DNA of 10,665 nt from SIG438 sp034117945. GTDB lineage: Bacteria > Bacillota > Clostridia > HGM11514. A model generated the notes under the pieces. The model made no database searches, was not told the DNA's origin, and saw nothing but the letters and a program-made list of their open reading frames with translations. Of this stretch, positions 4,988-10,665 are shown in pieces. The stretch lies in the NCBI GenBank assembly GCA_034117945.1, contig JAXEOR010000027.1:1-10665 (forward strand), in the 5' to 3' direction. The translations under genes and the position numbers were made by a program. Positions within the stretch are counted from its first letter, which is position 1. Every line of letters starts with the position of its first letter.

Positions 4988-5545
4988 TTATACGCGTTCC
5001 ATATATTCGCCGGTGCGGGTATCAATCCGAATGGTTTCGCCCGGTCCCACAAACAGGGGAACGTTTACCACCGCTCCGGTTTCCAACGTAGCAGGCTTGG
5101 TAGCGCCCGTAGCCGTATCGCCCTTAAAGCCGGGCTCGGTATCGGTAATTTCCAGCTCTACAAAGTTCGGCGGCTCAATACCAAACACAGAACCCTTATA
5201 GAACAGCAGCAGCACTTCCATATTTTCCTTTACAAATTTCAATGCGTCCCCTACCTGCTCACGGCTCAGAGGAATCTGCTCATAGCTTTCCAAATCCATA
5301 AAATAATACAGATCCTCATCGCTGTACAGATACTGCATTGTTTTTCTGTCGATGTGCGCCTTAGGCAGCTTTTCGGTAGGACGGAAGGTTTTTTCCACCA
5401 CGCCCCCTGTAATCACATTTTTCAGCTTTGTTCTCACAAAGGCCGCTCCCTTACCGGGCTTTACATGCTGAAATTCTACCACCTGATATACGTTGCCATC
5501 CTGTTCAAAGGTAATTCCGTTTCTAAATTCACCTGCTGAAATCAT
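4988..5545 (-). CDS. efp: Elongation factor P
   Basis: A 185-residue protein, the usual family length. EF-P binds stalled ribosomes between the P and E sites and speeds peptide bond formation at consecutive prolines. Domain I (about 1-62) carries the tip loop VKPGKGAAF, with Lys32 at the position that is modified in many bacteria (5-aminopentanol in Bacillus subtilis, by literature). Domain II lies at about 67-128. Domain III is about 130-185 with the conserved GATKPATLETG and the ending IRIDTRTGEYMERV. Start ATG 5545 follows GGAGG (5558-5554). The promoter is at 5579-5607. It heads a two-gene unit with the CD1247-like gene. The M24 peptidase gene ends 118 nt upstream with no clear terminator, so read-through is possible. 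Confidence 0.97.
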   Translation of the reverse strand: MISAGEFRNGITFEQDGNVYQVVEFQHVKPGKGAAFVRTKLKNVITGGVVEKTFRPTEKLPKAHIDRKTMQYLYSDEDLYYFMDLESYEQIPLSREQVGDALKFVKENMEVLLLFYKGSVFGIEPPNFVELEITDTEPGFKGDTATGATKPATLETGAVVNVPLFVGPGETIRIDTRTGEYMERV

Positions 5546-5561
5546 CTAAAAAACCTCCAAA

Positions 5562-5611
5562 TTACTTGATATAATCCTATTATAATATAAAACGGCGAAA
5601 AGATCAAGTAA
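5562..5611. repeat. 9-bp inverted repeat flanking the efp promoter
   Basis: TTACTTGAT (5562-5570) and ATCAAGTAA (5603-5611), exact reverse complements with 32 bp between. One arm covers the -35 and the other the early transcribed region. Possibly an operator pair or chance in AT-rich DNA. Confidence 0.4.
5579..5607 (-). promoter_or_regulatory. SigA-type promoter of efp
   Basis: Minus strand: TTGATC (5607-5602), a 17-nt spacer, TATAAT (5584-5579). The -35 is contained in the right arm (5603-5611) of a 9-bp inverted repeat whose left arm (5562-5570) lies just downstream of the start site. Confidence 0.75.
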
Positions 5612-5662
5612 AATTTTCATATTTCCCTCAATTCAGGCCAAAAATCCCGTTTTTTGAGGGTT

Positions 5663-6751
5663 TTATCCAATACACAGCAGCTCCTTGGGGGTTTGGCTGC
5701 ACAAATTCAGGTACCCTTCCTGCCGGATCACCACCAAATCTTCAATTCTTACCCCAAACTCTCCGTCCAGATAAATGCCTGGCTCCACCGTAACCGCCAT
5801 ACCGGGCTTGAGCACCCCCTCCGCCTTAGGGGACAGGGTGGGCATTTCATGAATTTCCAGCCCTACGCCATGTCCCAGGGAATGACCGAACCGATCGCCG
5901 TAGCCCGCTTTTTCAATCATTTCCCTGGCCGTCCGATCTACCTGGCAAAGGGGAACGCCGGGTTTGATCGCCTCCAGTGCCGCCTGCTGGGCTTCCTTCA
6001 CAATCCGGTAAATCTCCTTTTGCCGCTGTGACACGGACCCGATCCCCACCGTCCGGGTCATGTCCGAGCAATAGCCTTGATACACACAACCAAAATCCAG
6101 CAGCAGAAAATCCCCGTTTTGCAGGCGGTAATCTCCCGGCTCACCGTGCACCAGAGAGCTGTTGGCGCCTCCCACCGCAATGGTGGAAAAGGAGGTACGC
6201 TCCGCTCCCAGCCGTCTCATGCGATAATCCAGCTCCGCTGCGATTTCCCGTTCCGAAAGTCCCGGACGAACCTGCTCCAGAGTCTGCCAGAAGGCCTCCT
6301 GAGCAATTTCGCTTGCCCGCTGAATCAAAGCCAGCTCCTCCTCTGTTTTCACCGCCCGGAGCTCCTCCAGCCAGCCGGAAATATCGACCCACCGGCAGTC
6401 TGTTTGATTCCTTTGAAATGCGTCTCCCTGACTCCAGGTCATTGCCCGGCCTTCAAACCCCACCGTACCGCTGCACAGCTGACAAATCGGCTCCACATAA
6501 TCTCCCTTGACGGTCACCACCTGGCAGTCCGCCGCCTGAAGCTTGGCCTGCTCCTCATACCGGAAATCTGTAAACAAATACTGCTTTTCCCCGGTGATCA
6601 ACAGCATCCCGGTGTCTCCCGTATATCCGGTCAGATAGCGAATATTTTCCGGCTTGGATACCAGCATTGCATCTAAATTCTTTTGGGCTAAATTCAGTTT
6701 CATCAACCCCATCGCCTTTCGCTGCTTATTTTCTGTTTCATTATATAACAT
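5663..6751 (-). CDS. M24 family metallopeptidase, Xaa-Pro aminopeptidase-like (YqhT type)
   Basis: A 362-residue cytoplasmic protein, similar in length to B. subtilis YqhT. It likely removes N-terminal residues preceding proline. The N-terminal creatinase-type domain is about residues 17-135 (RYLTGYTGDTG, TDFRY). The pita-bread catalytic domain is about 140-355. All five dinuclear metal ligands are visible: D219 (LLLDFG), D230 (CSDMTRT), H294 (GHSLGHGVG), E323 (TVEPGIY) and E337 (VRIEDL), plus the conserved H202 (VHGEPGD). Start ATG 6751 has AAGGA (6763-6759) 7 nt upstream. However, a promoter (6740-6768) overlaps that start, so translation may really begin at ATG 6712 or 6703, which also fits the family N-terminus better. 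It lies just upstream of efp on the same strand. The X-Pro specificity is inferred from family; prolidase activity is not excluded. Confidence 0.92.
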   Translation of the reverse strand: MLYNETENKQRKAMGLMKLNLAQKNLDAMLVSKPENIRYLTGYTGDTGMLLITGEKQYLFTDFRYEEQAKLQAADCQVVTVKGDYVEPICQLCSGTVGFEGRAMTWSQGDAFQRNQTDCRWVDISGWLEELRAVKTEEELALIQRASEIAQEAFWQTLEQVRPGLSEREIAAELDYRMRRLGAERTSFSTIAVGGANSSLVHGEPGDYRLQNGDFLLLDFGCVYQGYCSDMTRTVGIGSVSQRQKEIYRIVKEAQQAALEAIKPGVPLCQVDRTAREMIEKAGYGDRFGHSLGHGVGLEIHEMPTLSPKAEGVLKPGMAVTVEPGIYLDGEFGVRIEDLVVIRQEGYLNLCSQTPKELLCIG

Positions 6752-6768
6752 TTATGCATCCTTCGCAA
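6740..6768 (-). promoter_or_regulatory. Candidate promoter of the M24 peptidase gene
   Basis: Minus strand: TTGCGA (6768-6763), a 17-nt spacer, TATAAT (6745-6740). The -10 overlaps codons 3-4 of the longest reading frame; transcription would begin near 6733, downstream of the ATG at 6751. Confidence 0.5.
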
Positions 6769-6831
6769 TAGTTTTTCAGAAAAAAGCGAAAGGCTTCTTG
6801 AAATGGCAGGTCAGTAATGTGATATTGCTAT

Positions 6832-6866
6832 AAAAAACGAGGGCCTTGACAGACTCCTCGTTTTTT
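6832..6866 (-). terminator. Intrinsic terminator after the QueD-like gene
   Basis: An 11-bp stem (6832-6842 with 6856-6866) AAAAAACGAGG/CCTCGTTTTTT with a 13-nt loop. Read on the minus strand it lies 67 nt past the stop codon of the QueD-like gene and ends in T6 within the stem. It is symmetric enough to work on both strands. It separates the perR-QueD unit from the M24 gene. Confidence 0.75.
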
Positions 6867-6932
6867 AGGGGCCTGATCCACAGACCCCTGATAGGAATAT
6901 GATGTTTTATGGTTAAAACAAGAGAGTTCAAA

Positions 6933-7499
6933 TCAGCTCTTCTGATAGCCGCATTTCGGGCAAACACCCTTTTCATTCAGCGCAATCCCGCACAGAGGAC
7001 AGCGCTCGATCGTTCCATTCGGTTCGTATTCCTCAGTAGCCGCATTCACACCGCTGGTAAAGGTCAATTTCACGATATTCAGCTTATCCTTTAATAAGTC
7101 GTAAACGATCTTAATCATTCCTTCAACGGTCATGGTTTCTTTGGTCACCACCAAGCGGCACTCCGGATATGCCGTTGCCAGATCAGTTTTGAAGGCAGGC
7201 CCCTTCATCACGTTGTTGGGGGTACCATTTTTAATGCCCTGCTTTTCGTAAACATCCAGAATCGCCGGCAGCAGCGGATCGTCCTCCCGAAGGATCAAGG
7301 CATGGTCAAAATTTTTCAGAACCTCCCATGCGGTCTTTTGAATTTCATTACACGGGAAAACCATATTCACTCCTGCATTCACCGAATCCTCCACTTCGAT
7401 CGTCAGCACTCCCGTATGTCCGTGCAGATACTGTGCCTCTCCCCGGAACCCATAGAACCGATGGGCATACTGTAAATCCAGCGTTGTAATACTTCTCAT
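6933..7499 (-). CDS. QueD-like 6-pyruvoyl-tetrahydropterin synthase family protein with C-terminal zinc ribbon
   Basis: A 188-residue protein of the PTPS/QueD (T-fold) family, whose usual members convert dihydroneopterin triphosphate to 6-carboxy- or 6-pyruvoyl-tetrahydropterin for queuosine or biopterin. The three zinc ligands are present: H13 (YAHRFY) and H26/H28 (YLHGHTG), as is FDHALIL (64-70). The catalytic Cys that normally sits four residues before the HxH motif is missing (Ala22; Glu21 is adjacent). The C-terminus carries an extra CPLC...CPKC ribbon (167-183). Start ATG 7499 was chosen over 7517 because the AAGGAG RBS (7514-7509) lies inside the longer version. No queuosine genes are nearby; perR is 95 nt upstream without a clear terminator. 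Function may therefore differ from QueD. Confidence 0.85.
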   Translation of the reverse strand: MRSITTLDLQYAHRFYGFRGEAQYLHGHTGVLTIEVEDSVNAGVNMVFPCNEIQKTAWEVLKNFDHALILREDDPLLPAILDVYEKQGIKNGTPNNVMKGPAFKTDLATAYPECRLVVTKETMTVEGMIKIVYDLLKDKLNIVKLTFTSGVNAATEEYEPNGTIERCPLCGIALNEKGVCPKCGYQKS

Positions 7500-7594
7500 T
7501 TTTGATATCTCCTTCATCTATTATTTACGGGTTTCTGCGCCCGCATACGCCCTTGCCTGCAGGGAAGAACCCCTACGGAGCTCTCCTCTTCATT

Positions 7595-8005
7595 TCAATC
7601 TTCGTTCTTTTTTTCTCCCCCCAAGGGAATAGTCTTATCTGTCCCACGTTTTTTCCGGCAATCAGAACACACATAGAACACCTTCAAATCGTAAAACAAA
7701 AAATCCGTACCGAATTGCTTTTTTAAAGCCTCTGTCAAATCCTCAAACTGAATGTCTGTCAGCTTTCCGCAGCTTTGGCAGACAATGTGATCGTGCTTCA
7801 CAATCCTGTCATATCGGTCAGGCATACCCTCCACCGAAATTTTCCTGATCAGTCCGTCTCTGCACAGCTTATTCACATTGTTATAAACCGTTGCCAAAGC
7901 CACGCCGGGAAAATCCGCTTTCAGTGCCTGATAAATTTGCTCAACGCTCATGTGCGATGCCGATTGATGAATGATTTCATAAATGCGTTTTTCGTACTTT
8001 GTCAT
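7595..8005 (-). CDS. perR: Fur family regulator, PerR type (peroxide-sensing repressor)
   Basis: A 136-residue DNA-binding repressor. The winged helix is about residues 1-70 with recognition helix VALATVYNNVNKL (35-47). The dimerisation/metal domain is 70-120. Regulatory metal ligands equivalent to B. subtilis PerR H37, D85, H91, H93 and D104 are H18, D66, H71, H73 and D84; an Asp rather than Glu at the last site favours PerR over Fur. The structural zinc site has C76/C79 and C113/C116. In PerR, metal-catalysed oxidation of the histidines by peroxide releases the repressor. Start ATG 8005 was chosen; a TTG at 8014 gives three more residues, and the RBS is weak (GTTGGGAAAC). The promoter carries a perfect PerR box at 8022-8036, which supports the assignment and indicates autoregulation. 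Confidence 0.92.
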   Translation of the reverse strand: MTKYEKRIYEIIHQSASHMSVEQIYQALKADFPGVALATVYNNVNKLCRDGLIRKISVEGMPDRYDRIVKHDHIVCQSCGKLTDIQFEDLTEALKKQFGTDFLFYDLKVFYVCSDCRKKRGTDKTIPLGGEKKNED

Positions 8006-8021
8006 GTTTCCCAACTCATTA

Positions 8022-8036
8022 TTAGAATTATTCTAA
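8022..8036. promoter_or_regulatory. PerR box (operator)
   Basis: TTAGAATTATTCTAA is a perfect 7-1-7 palindrome matching the PerR box pattern TTAnAATnATTnTAA. It begins just downstream of the -10 of the perR promoter and spans the likely transcription start, so bound PerR would block initiation. Confidence 0.85.
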
Positions 8037-8040
8037 AAAT

Positions 8041-8069
8041 ATTATAACACTTCTAATTTAAAATGTCAA
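8041..8069 (-). promoter_or_regulatory. Full-consensus SigA promoter of perR
   Basis: Minus strand: TTGACA (8069-8064), a 17-nt spacer, TATAAT (8046-8041), a perfect match in all twelve bases. Such a strong promoter fits a gene held down by the adjacent PerR box. Confidence 0.88.
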
Positions 8070-8096
8070 GACCAATAGATCATTTTTTTAAAAAAT

Positions 8097-8127
8097 AAAT
8101 ATCCCCCCGTAAAACGAGGAGATATTT
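8097..8127 (-). terminator. Intrinsic terminator of the aro operon
   Basis: Minus strand: AAATATCTCCTCG (8127-8115) pairs with 8109-8097 over 13 bp with two G-U pairs and a TTTTA loop, followed by ATTTTTT (8096-8090). It lies 23 nt past the aroQ stop codon. Confidence 0.83.
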
Positions 8128-8150
8128 TTATTTTTCAACACATATTCCGT

Positions 8151-8579
8151 TTATATCCGATTCACCAGCTCCAGCGCCGCAAAATAGCCCCATTTGCCAA
8201 AGCCGCAGATCTGTCCCTTGCACACGGGAGCAATCACGGAGGTGTGGCGAAATTCCTCTCTTTGATGAATGTTGGACAGATGCACCTCCACCGCAGGCAG
8301 GCAAACCGCCGCAATGGCGTCCCGGATGGCATAGCTGTAATGGGTGTAGGCTCCGGGATTGATCACGATAGCGTCCTTGGTGCCGTAGGCCTGATGGATC
8401 CGGTCGATCAGCGCTCCCTCATGGTTGGACTGAAAAATTTCAAGCTCAACCCCCAGCTCCTTGGCATACTGTAACAATTCCTCATTAATGTCCTCCAGGG
8501 TTTCCGCCCCATAAATCTCCCGCTCCCGAACCCCTGTCATATTCAAATTCGGTCCGTGCAGCAACAATATCCGTTTCAT
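8151..8579 (-). CDS. aroQ: Type II 3-dehydroquinate dehydratase
   Basis: A 142-residue protein, the usual length for the dodecameric type II enzyme that turns 3-dehydroquinate into 3-dehydroshikimate, step three of the shikimate pathway. Motifs in order: HGPNLN (8-13), catalytic Tyr23 in REREIYG, NPGAYTHYSYAIRDAI (74-89) for substrate and ring contacts, and VEVHLSNIHQREEFRHTS (97-114) with catalytic His100 and Arg111. The start codon overlaps the stop codon of the upstream TIM-barrel gene by 4 nt (ATGA), so translation is probably coupled. It is the last gene of the aroK/TIM-barrel/aroQ operon, ending at the hairpin at 8097-8127. Confidence 0.97.
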   Translation of the reverse strand: MKRILLLHGPNLNMTGVREREIYGAETLEDINEELLQYAKELGVELEIFQSNHEGALIDRIHQAYGTKDAIVINPGAYTHYSYAIRDAIAAVCLPAVEVHLSNIHQREEFRHTSVIAPVCKGQICGFGKWGYFAALELVNRI

Positions 8580-9439
8580 CCTAACCGCTCCTTTATCTCT
8601 TGATATGCCCGCTTCATGTACAGGGCGTCCTCCGCCATTGTCCCTGCCGACTCGCAGATGATCACAGGCGTATAGCCCCTTTGATACAGAGCCTCCCCCA
8701 AGGGCTCAAATTCCGGCCCGTACTCCTTGTCCGCAAAAGTAAGATGCCGCTTTTCCCCCATGTGGGTATACTCAATTTTACTGAAATGAATGTGCATGAT
8801 TTTGGCTCTGTCAATGCCCAGCCTGTTTTCCGCCGCGTCCAGCACCCGTTCAAAATCTTGCTTGGTTTTCAGGCTTCCCTGCTCACGGGAATTGATGTGG
8901 CCGAAATCAAACACCGGCAGCAGCCGTTCATCCATAGCGCACACCTCCAGTGTTTCCTCCACCGTTCCCAGCTGGTTCACCTTTCCCATGGTTTCGATGC
9001 ACAGCGTTACCTGACCATAGCCCTGCTCCTCCATTTGCGCCAAGACCCGAGCCAGCAGCCTTTTGGAAAGGGAAATCCCCTCTGCCCGGGTCAGCTTTCC
9101 GGCGCTGCCCATGTGCACTACCACCCGGCCGGCGCCCATCGCTGAGGCGGCATGCACGGACTGCATAATATACCCTATGCTTTTGTCCTGCTTTTCCGGC
9201 TCCGGTGTGGCAAGATTGCTGAAATAGGGAGAGTGGAGGCTCAGTAAAATCCCGTGTTCCCTGGCCTGCTCTCCCAAGGCAGTGGCAGCATCGTCGGAAA
9301 TTTTCACTCCTCTGCCGCAGGCGTATTCATATGCGTCCAGTCCCCGGGCAGCAAGCCATCCGGGCATTTGAAGAGAGGACTTGTTTCCCTCCTCATAAAA
9401 GCTTTCCGAATTTCCGGCCGGGCCAAATTTAATCTCCAT
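8576..9439 (-). CDS. Endonuclease IV-like TIM-barrel protein (AP endonuclease 2 / xylose isomerase-like fold)
   Basis: A 287-residue single-domain protein of the sugar phosphate isomerase/endonuclease TIM-barrel superfamily. Likely metal ligands match E. coli endonuclease IV in order: H69 (LSLHSPYF), H109 (VVVHMGS), E149 (CIETMG), D178 and H181 (VFDFGH), H216 (MHIHFSK), H232 (KRHL) and E263 (IICES). The Asp of the D-R-H motif is Lys230 here, so the three-zinc site is probably altered. It may be an abasic-site endonuclease or an enzyme on a small substrate; I would not call it nfo without testing. RBS AGGAAGG precedes ATG 9439. Its start overlaps the end of aroK by 11 nt and its stop overlaps aroQ by 4 nt, so all three are tightly coupled. 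Confidence 0.85.
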   Translation of the reverse strand: MEIKFGPAGNSESFYEEGNKSSLQMPGWLAARGLDAYEYACGRGVKISDDAATALGEQAREHGILLSLHSPYFSNLATPEPEKQDKSIGYIMQSVHAASAMGAGRVVVHMGSAGKLTRAEGISLSKRLLARVLAQMEEQGYGQVTLCIETMGKVNQLGTVEETLEVCAMDERLLPVFDFGHINSREQGSLKTKQDFERVLDAAENRLGIDRAKIMHIHFSKIEYTHMGEKRHLTFADKEYGPEFEPLGEALYQRGYTPVIICESAGTMAEDALYMKRAYQEIKERLG

Positions 9440-9944
9440 ATCCTTCCTCCCTCAGCTTCAAAAGCAATTCATTTGCGCATTGCAGCGGCGTTTTATCAAG
9501 CTCCTCATAACAGATATGACACTGCTGATAAAAGGGCATTCGGCTTTGATACAGCGCCGCCATTTCTTCCTGACTTTTCCCCTTTGCCAAGGGACGGCGG
9601 TCGTTAAGCGAAATTCTCTGATAAATCAAGTCCGGCGCAGCCTTTAAAAAAACAACCACACCCTTTTGCAGCATCAGTGCCCGGTTCTCCTCCCGGAGCA
9701 CCGCCCCGCCGCCTGTGGCGATCACAAGGGAAGAATCCTCCAGCAATTCCTTCAGCTTCTGCGTTTCCAAAAGGCGAAATGCTTCCTCCCCCTGCCGGTC
9801 AAAAATCTGCGGAATGGTCATACCCGCCTGCCGTTCAATTGCCCCGTCCAGATCTACAAATTGACAGCCCAGCCTTTGAGCCAGCAACCGCCCCAGGGTA
9901 CTTTTTCCGCAGCCCATAAACCCGGTTAATACGATCGGTTTCAT
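9429..9944 (-). CDS. aroK: Shikimate kinase
   Basis: A 171-residue P-loop kinase, the usual family length, which phosphorylates shikimate with ATP (step five of the shikimate pathway). Walker A is GFMGCGKST (8-16). The shikimate-binding part has DLD (31-33), FR..E around Arg57 and the GGG turn (78-80). The lid carries RRPL (116-119) with the expected Arg117. Start ATG 9944 was chosen: AGAGGTG (9956-9950) sits 5 nt upstream. The longer frame to 10001 would start inside the promoter at 9982-10010. It is first in the operon with the TIM-barrel gene and aroQ. Confidence 0.96.
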   Translation of the reverse strand: MKPIVLTGFMGCGKSTLGRLLAQRLGCQFVDLDGAIERQAGMTIPQIFDRQGEEAFRLLETQKLKELLEDSSLVIATGGGAVLREENRALMLQKGVVVFLKAAPDLIYQRISLNDRRPLAKGKSQEEMAALYQSRMPFYQQCHICYEELDKTPLQCANELLLKLREEGYGD

Positions 9945-9981
9945 CCCTTCACCTCTTTTATCCCACGGTATTCTCTTATTC

Positions 9982-10010
9982 ATTATACACCATTTCCGCA
10001 AAAATTACAA
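9982..10010 (-). promoter_or_regulatory. SigA-type promoter of the aroK operon
   Basis: Minus strand: TTGTAA (10010-10005), a 17-nt spacer, TATAAT (9987-9982). It gives a short leader of about 30 nt before the aroK ATG at 9944, with no room for a T-box or attenuator. Confidence 0.75.
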
Positions 10011-10034
10011 TGATATTTTTTCAGCAAACAAAAA

Positions 10035-10063
10035 CAGCCGGGGAAAGGCGATTTCCCCGGCTG
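10035..10063 (-). terminator. Intrinsic terminator of the repeat-protein gene
   Basis: Minus strand: a perfect 12-bp stem CAGCCGGGGAAA (10063-10052 in sense) pairs with 10046-10035 around a 5-nt loop, followed by TTTTTGTTTG. It lies 14 nt past the stop codon at 10078. Confidence 0.88.
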
Positions 10064-10077
10064 AAATGGAACTTTGT

Positions 10078-10665
10078 TTAGTTGTTGAAGGTAACCTCTT
10101 CCGCTGTTCCCTCAGTTTCACCAACATAGGGCTGTACCATATATTCCCCATCGGAGGTGATGGCGTCACCGTATGCCTTGATGGCATATGCCTGACCGGG
10201 AGCTGCCTCAGCCAAAAGACCGGAAGGCTGGCGGGCGGGCAGGGTGATTTTGTTCTCCTCTTGTCCCTTCACCCAGATTTTGATTCCGTACTGGAGGGAA
10301 GAACCGTTGGTGGTAAAATCGTTCAGCTTACTGTATACATAAACGGTAGGCTTTTCGTCTACGGTTTTGAACCAATTGTAGGTTACATCCTCTGCAATTT
10401 CCGGATCCACCGGTGCTTTTTCCGTAAAGGTCACCTTCAGAACGCTGTCCTTTGTCACATTAGACAGAGTCACTGCGCCGGAGGCATTGGGGGTTAACTT
10501 CTGATCGTCCAGACTGACTGCGCTGATCTCATAGTTGGCAGCAGGTGTCAAGGTCACCTCCAGGGCGTCTCCCTCGGTGATATAATCCCAGCTGCCGGAT
10601 TCCTTGGCGGCGTCTCCCGCTGTTACCGTTCCGCTTCCGTCAATCTCATACTGAATGCCGAAAAC
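10078..10665 (-). CDS. C-terminal part of a secreted/surface protein with an InlB B-repeat-like domain (5' end outside window)
   Basis: The reading frame is open to the right edge; 195 codons are visible, ending at TAA 10080-10078. Residues about 1-76 look like one bacterial 'divergent InlB B-repeat' unit: GDALEVTLTPAANYEISAV, then VTLSNVTKDSVLKVTFTEK, the typical beta-strand pattern of clostridial surface and exported proteins. Residues 77-195 form a second region of unknown type (AEDVTYNWFKTVDEKPTVYVY...), rich in beta-prone residues with no Cys and no membrane helix. There is no LPxTG sorting signal at the C-terminus (ends EEVTFNN). Any signal peptide, catalytic domain or cell-wall anchor must lie outside the window, so function is unknown. 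Extracellular location is inferred from the repeat type. Confidence 0.75.
   Translation of the reverse strand, partial: VFGIQYEIDGSGTVTAGDAAKESGSWDYITEGDALEVTLTPAANYEISAVSLDDQKLTPNASGAVTLSNVTKDSVLKVTFTEKAPVDPEIAEDVTYNWFKTVDEKPTVYVYSKLNDFTTNGSSLQYGIKIWVKGQEENKITLPARQPSGLLAEAAPGQAYAIKAYGDAITSDGEYMVQPYVGETEGTAEEVTFNN

Noticed and set aside
5977..6676. Two long plus-strand ORFs (5977-6510 and 6077-6676)
   Set aside because: Antisense to the M24 peptidase with its complete metal ligand set; Pro/Arg/Ser-rich shadow translations without RBS.
7500..7594. preQ1 riboswitch upstream of the QueD-like gene
   Set aside because: The sequence lacks the preQ1-I short hairpin with A-rich tail and the preQ1-II pattern; only generic GC-rich pairing is seen.
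8600..9145. 181-codon plus-strand ORF
   Set aside because: Antisense to the TIM-barrel gene; no RBS and no family resemblance.
9945..10034. T-box or aromatic-amino-acid attenuator before aroK
   Set aside because: The leader is only about 30 nt from a good promoter, with no terminator/antiterminator and no T-box sequence.

Overview
The window looks like chromosomal DNA of a low-to-mid GC Gram-positive anaerobe, most likely class Clostridia (Bacillota). The reasons are strong AGGAGG-type ribosome binding sites, near-consensus SigA promoters (TTGnnn-17-TATAAT), compact operons with intrinsic terminators, and lineage-typical genes: a CD1247-N-terminal-type protein behind efp, a probable DUF6514 protein, tiny Gly/Cys-rich membrane peptides, and a PerR-type Fur regulator with a PerR box. 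No rRNA, tRNA, CRISPR array, insertion sequence or phage gene was seen. It reads as ordinary core genome with a few uncharacterised small genes.

Layout. 1-806 (minus): N-terminal three quarters of an MGDG-synthase/UgtP-like glycosyltransferase. 1023-1454 (plus): three tandem very small Cys-rich hydrophobic proteins ending at a hairpin, possibly sporulation-linked. 1616-2538 (plus): Hsp20 and TspO as a likely two-gene operon with its own terminator. 2669-2992 (minus): a small DUF6514-like protein. 2993-3331: an AT-rich regulatory gap. 3332-3559 (plus): a 75-residue two-helix membrane protein, sharing a bidirectional terminator with a convergent beta-lactamase-fold serine hydrolase (3599-4468, minus). 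4532-5545 (minus): efp followed by the CD1247-like acidic zinc-ribbon protein. 5663-6751 (minus): an M24 Xaa-Pro aminopeptidase-like gene just upstream of efp. 6933-7499 and 7595-8005 (minus): a QueD-like protein with a zinc ribbon, and perR, whose promoter carries a perfect PerR box. 8151-9944 (minus): a shikimate-pathway operon aroK / endonuclease-IV-like TIM barrel / aroQ with overlapping reading frames. 10078-10665 (minus): the C-terminal end of a probably secreted repeat-containing protein.

Functional links. aroK and aroQ supply two steps of aromatic amino acid synthesis. EF-P helps ribosomes through proline-rich stretches, and its neighbour, the M24 peptidase, probably hydrolyses X-Pro peptides; the M24-efp-CD1247 order is a familiar clostridial arrangement. 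PerR gives peroxide-responsive control, at least of itself and probably of the QueD-like gene behind it.

Nothing in the window is clearly a new multi-gene system. The most interesting leads are the tandem micro-protein cluster, the QueD homologue lacking the catalytic cysteine, the symmetric operators at 3280-3315 and around the efp promoter, and the endonuclease-IV-like protein embedded in the aro operon.
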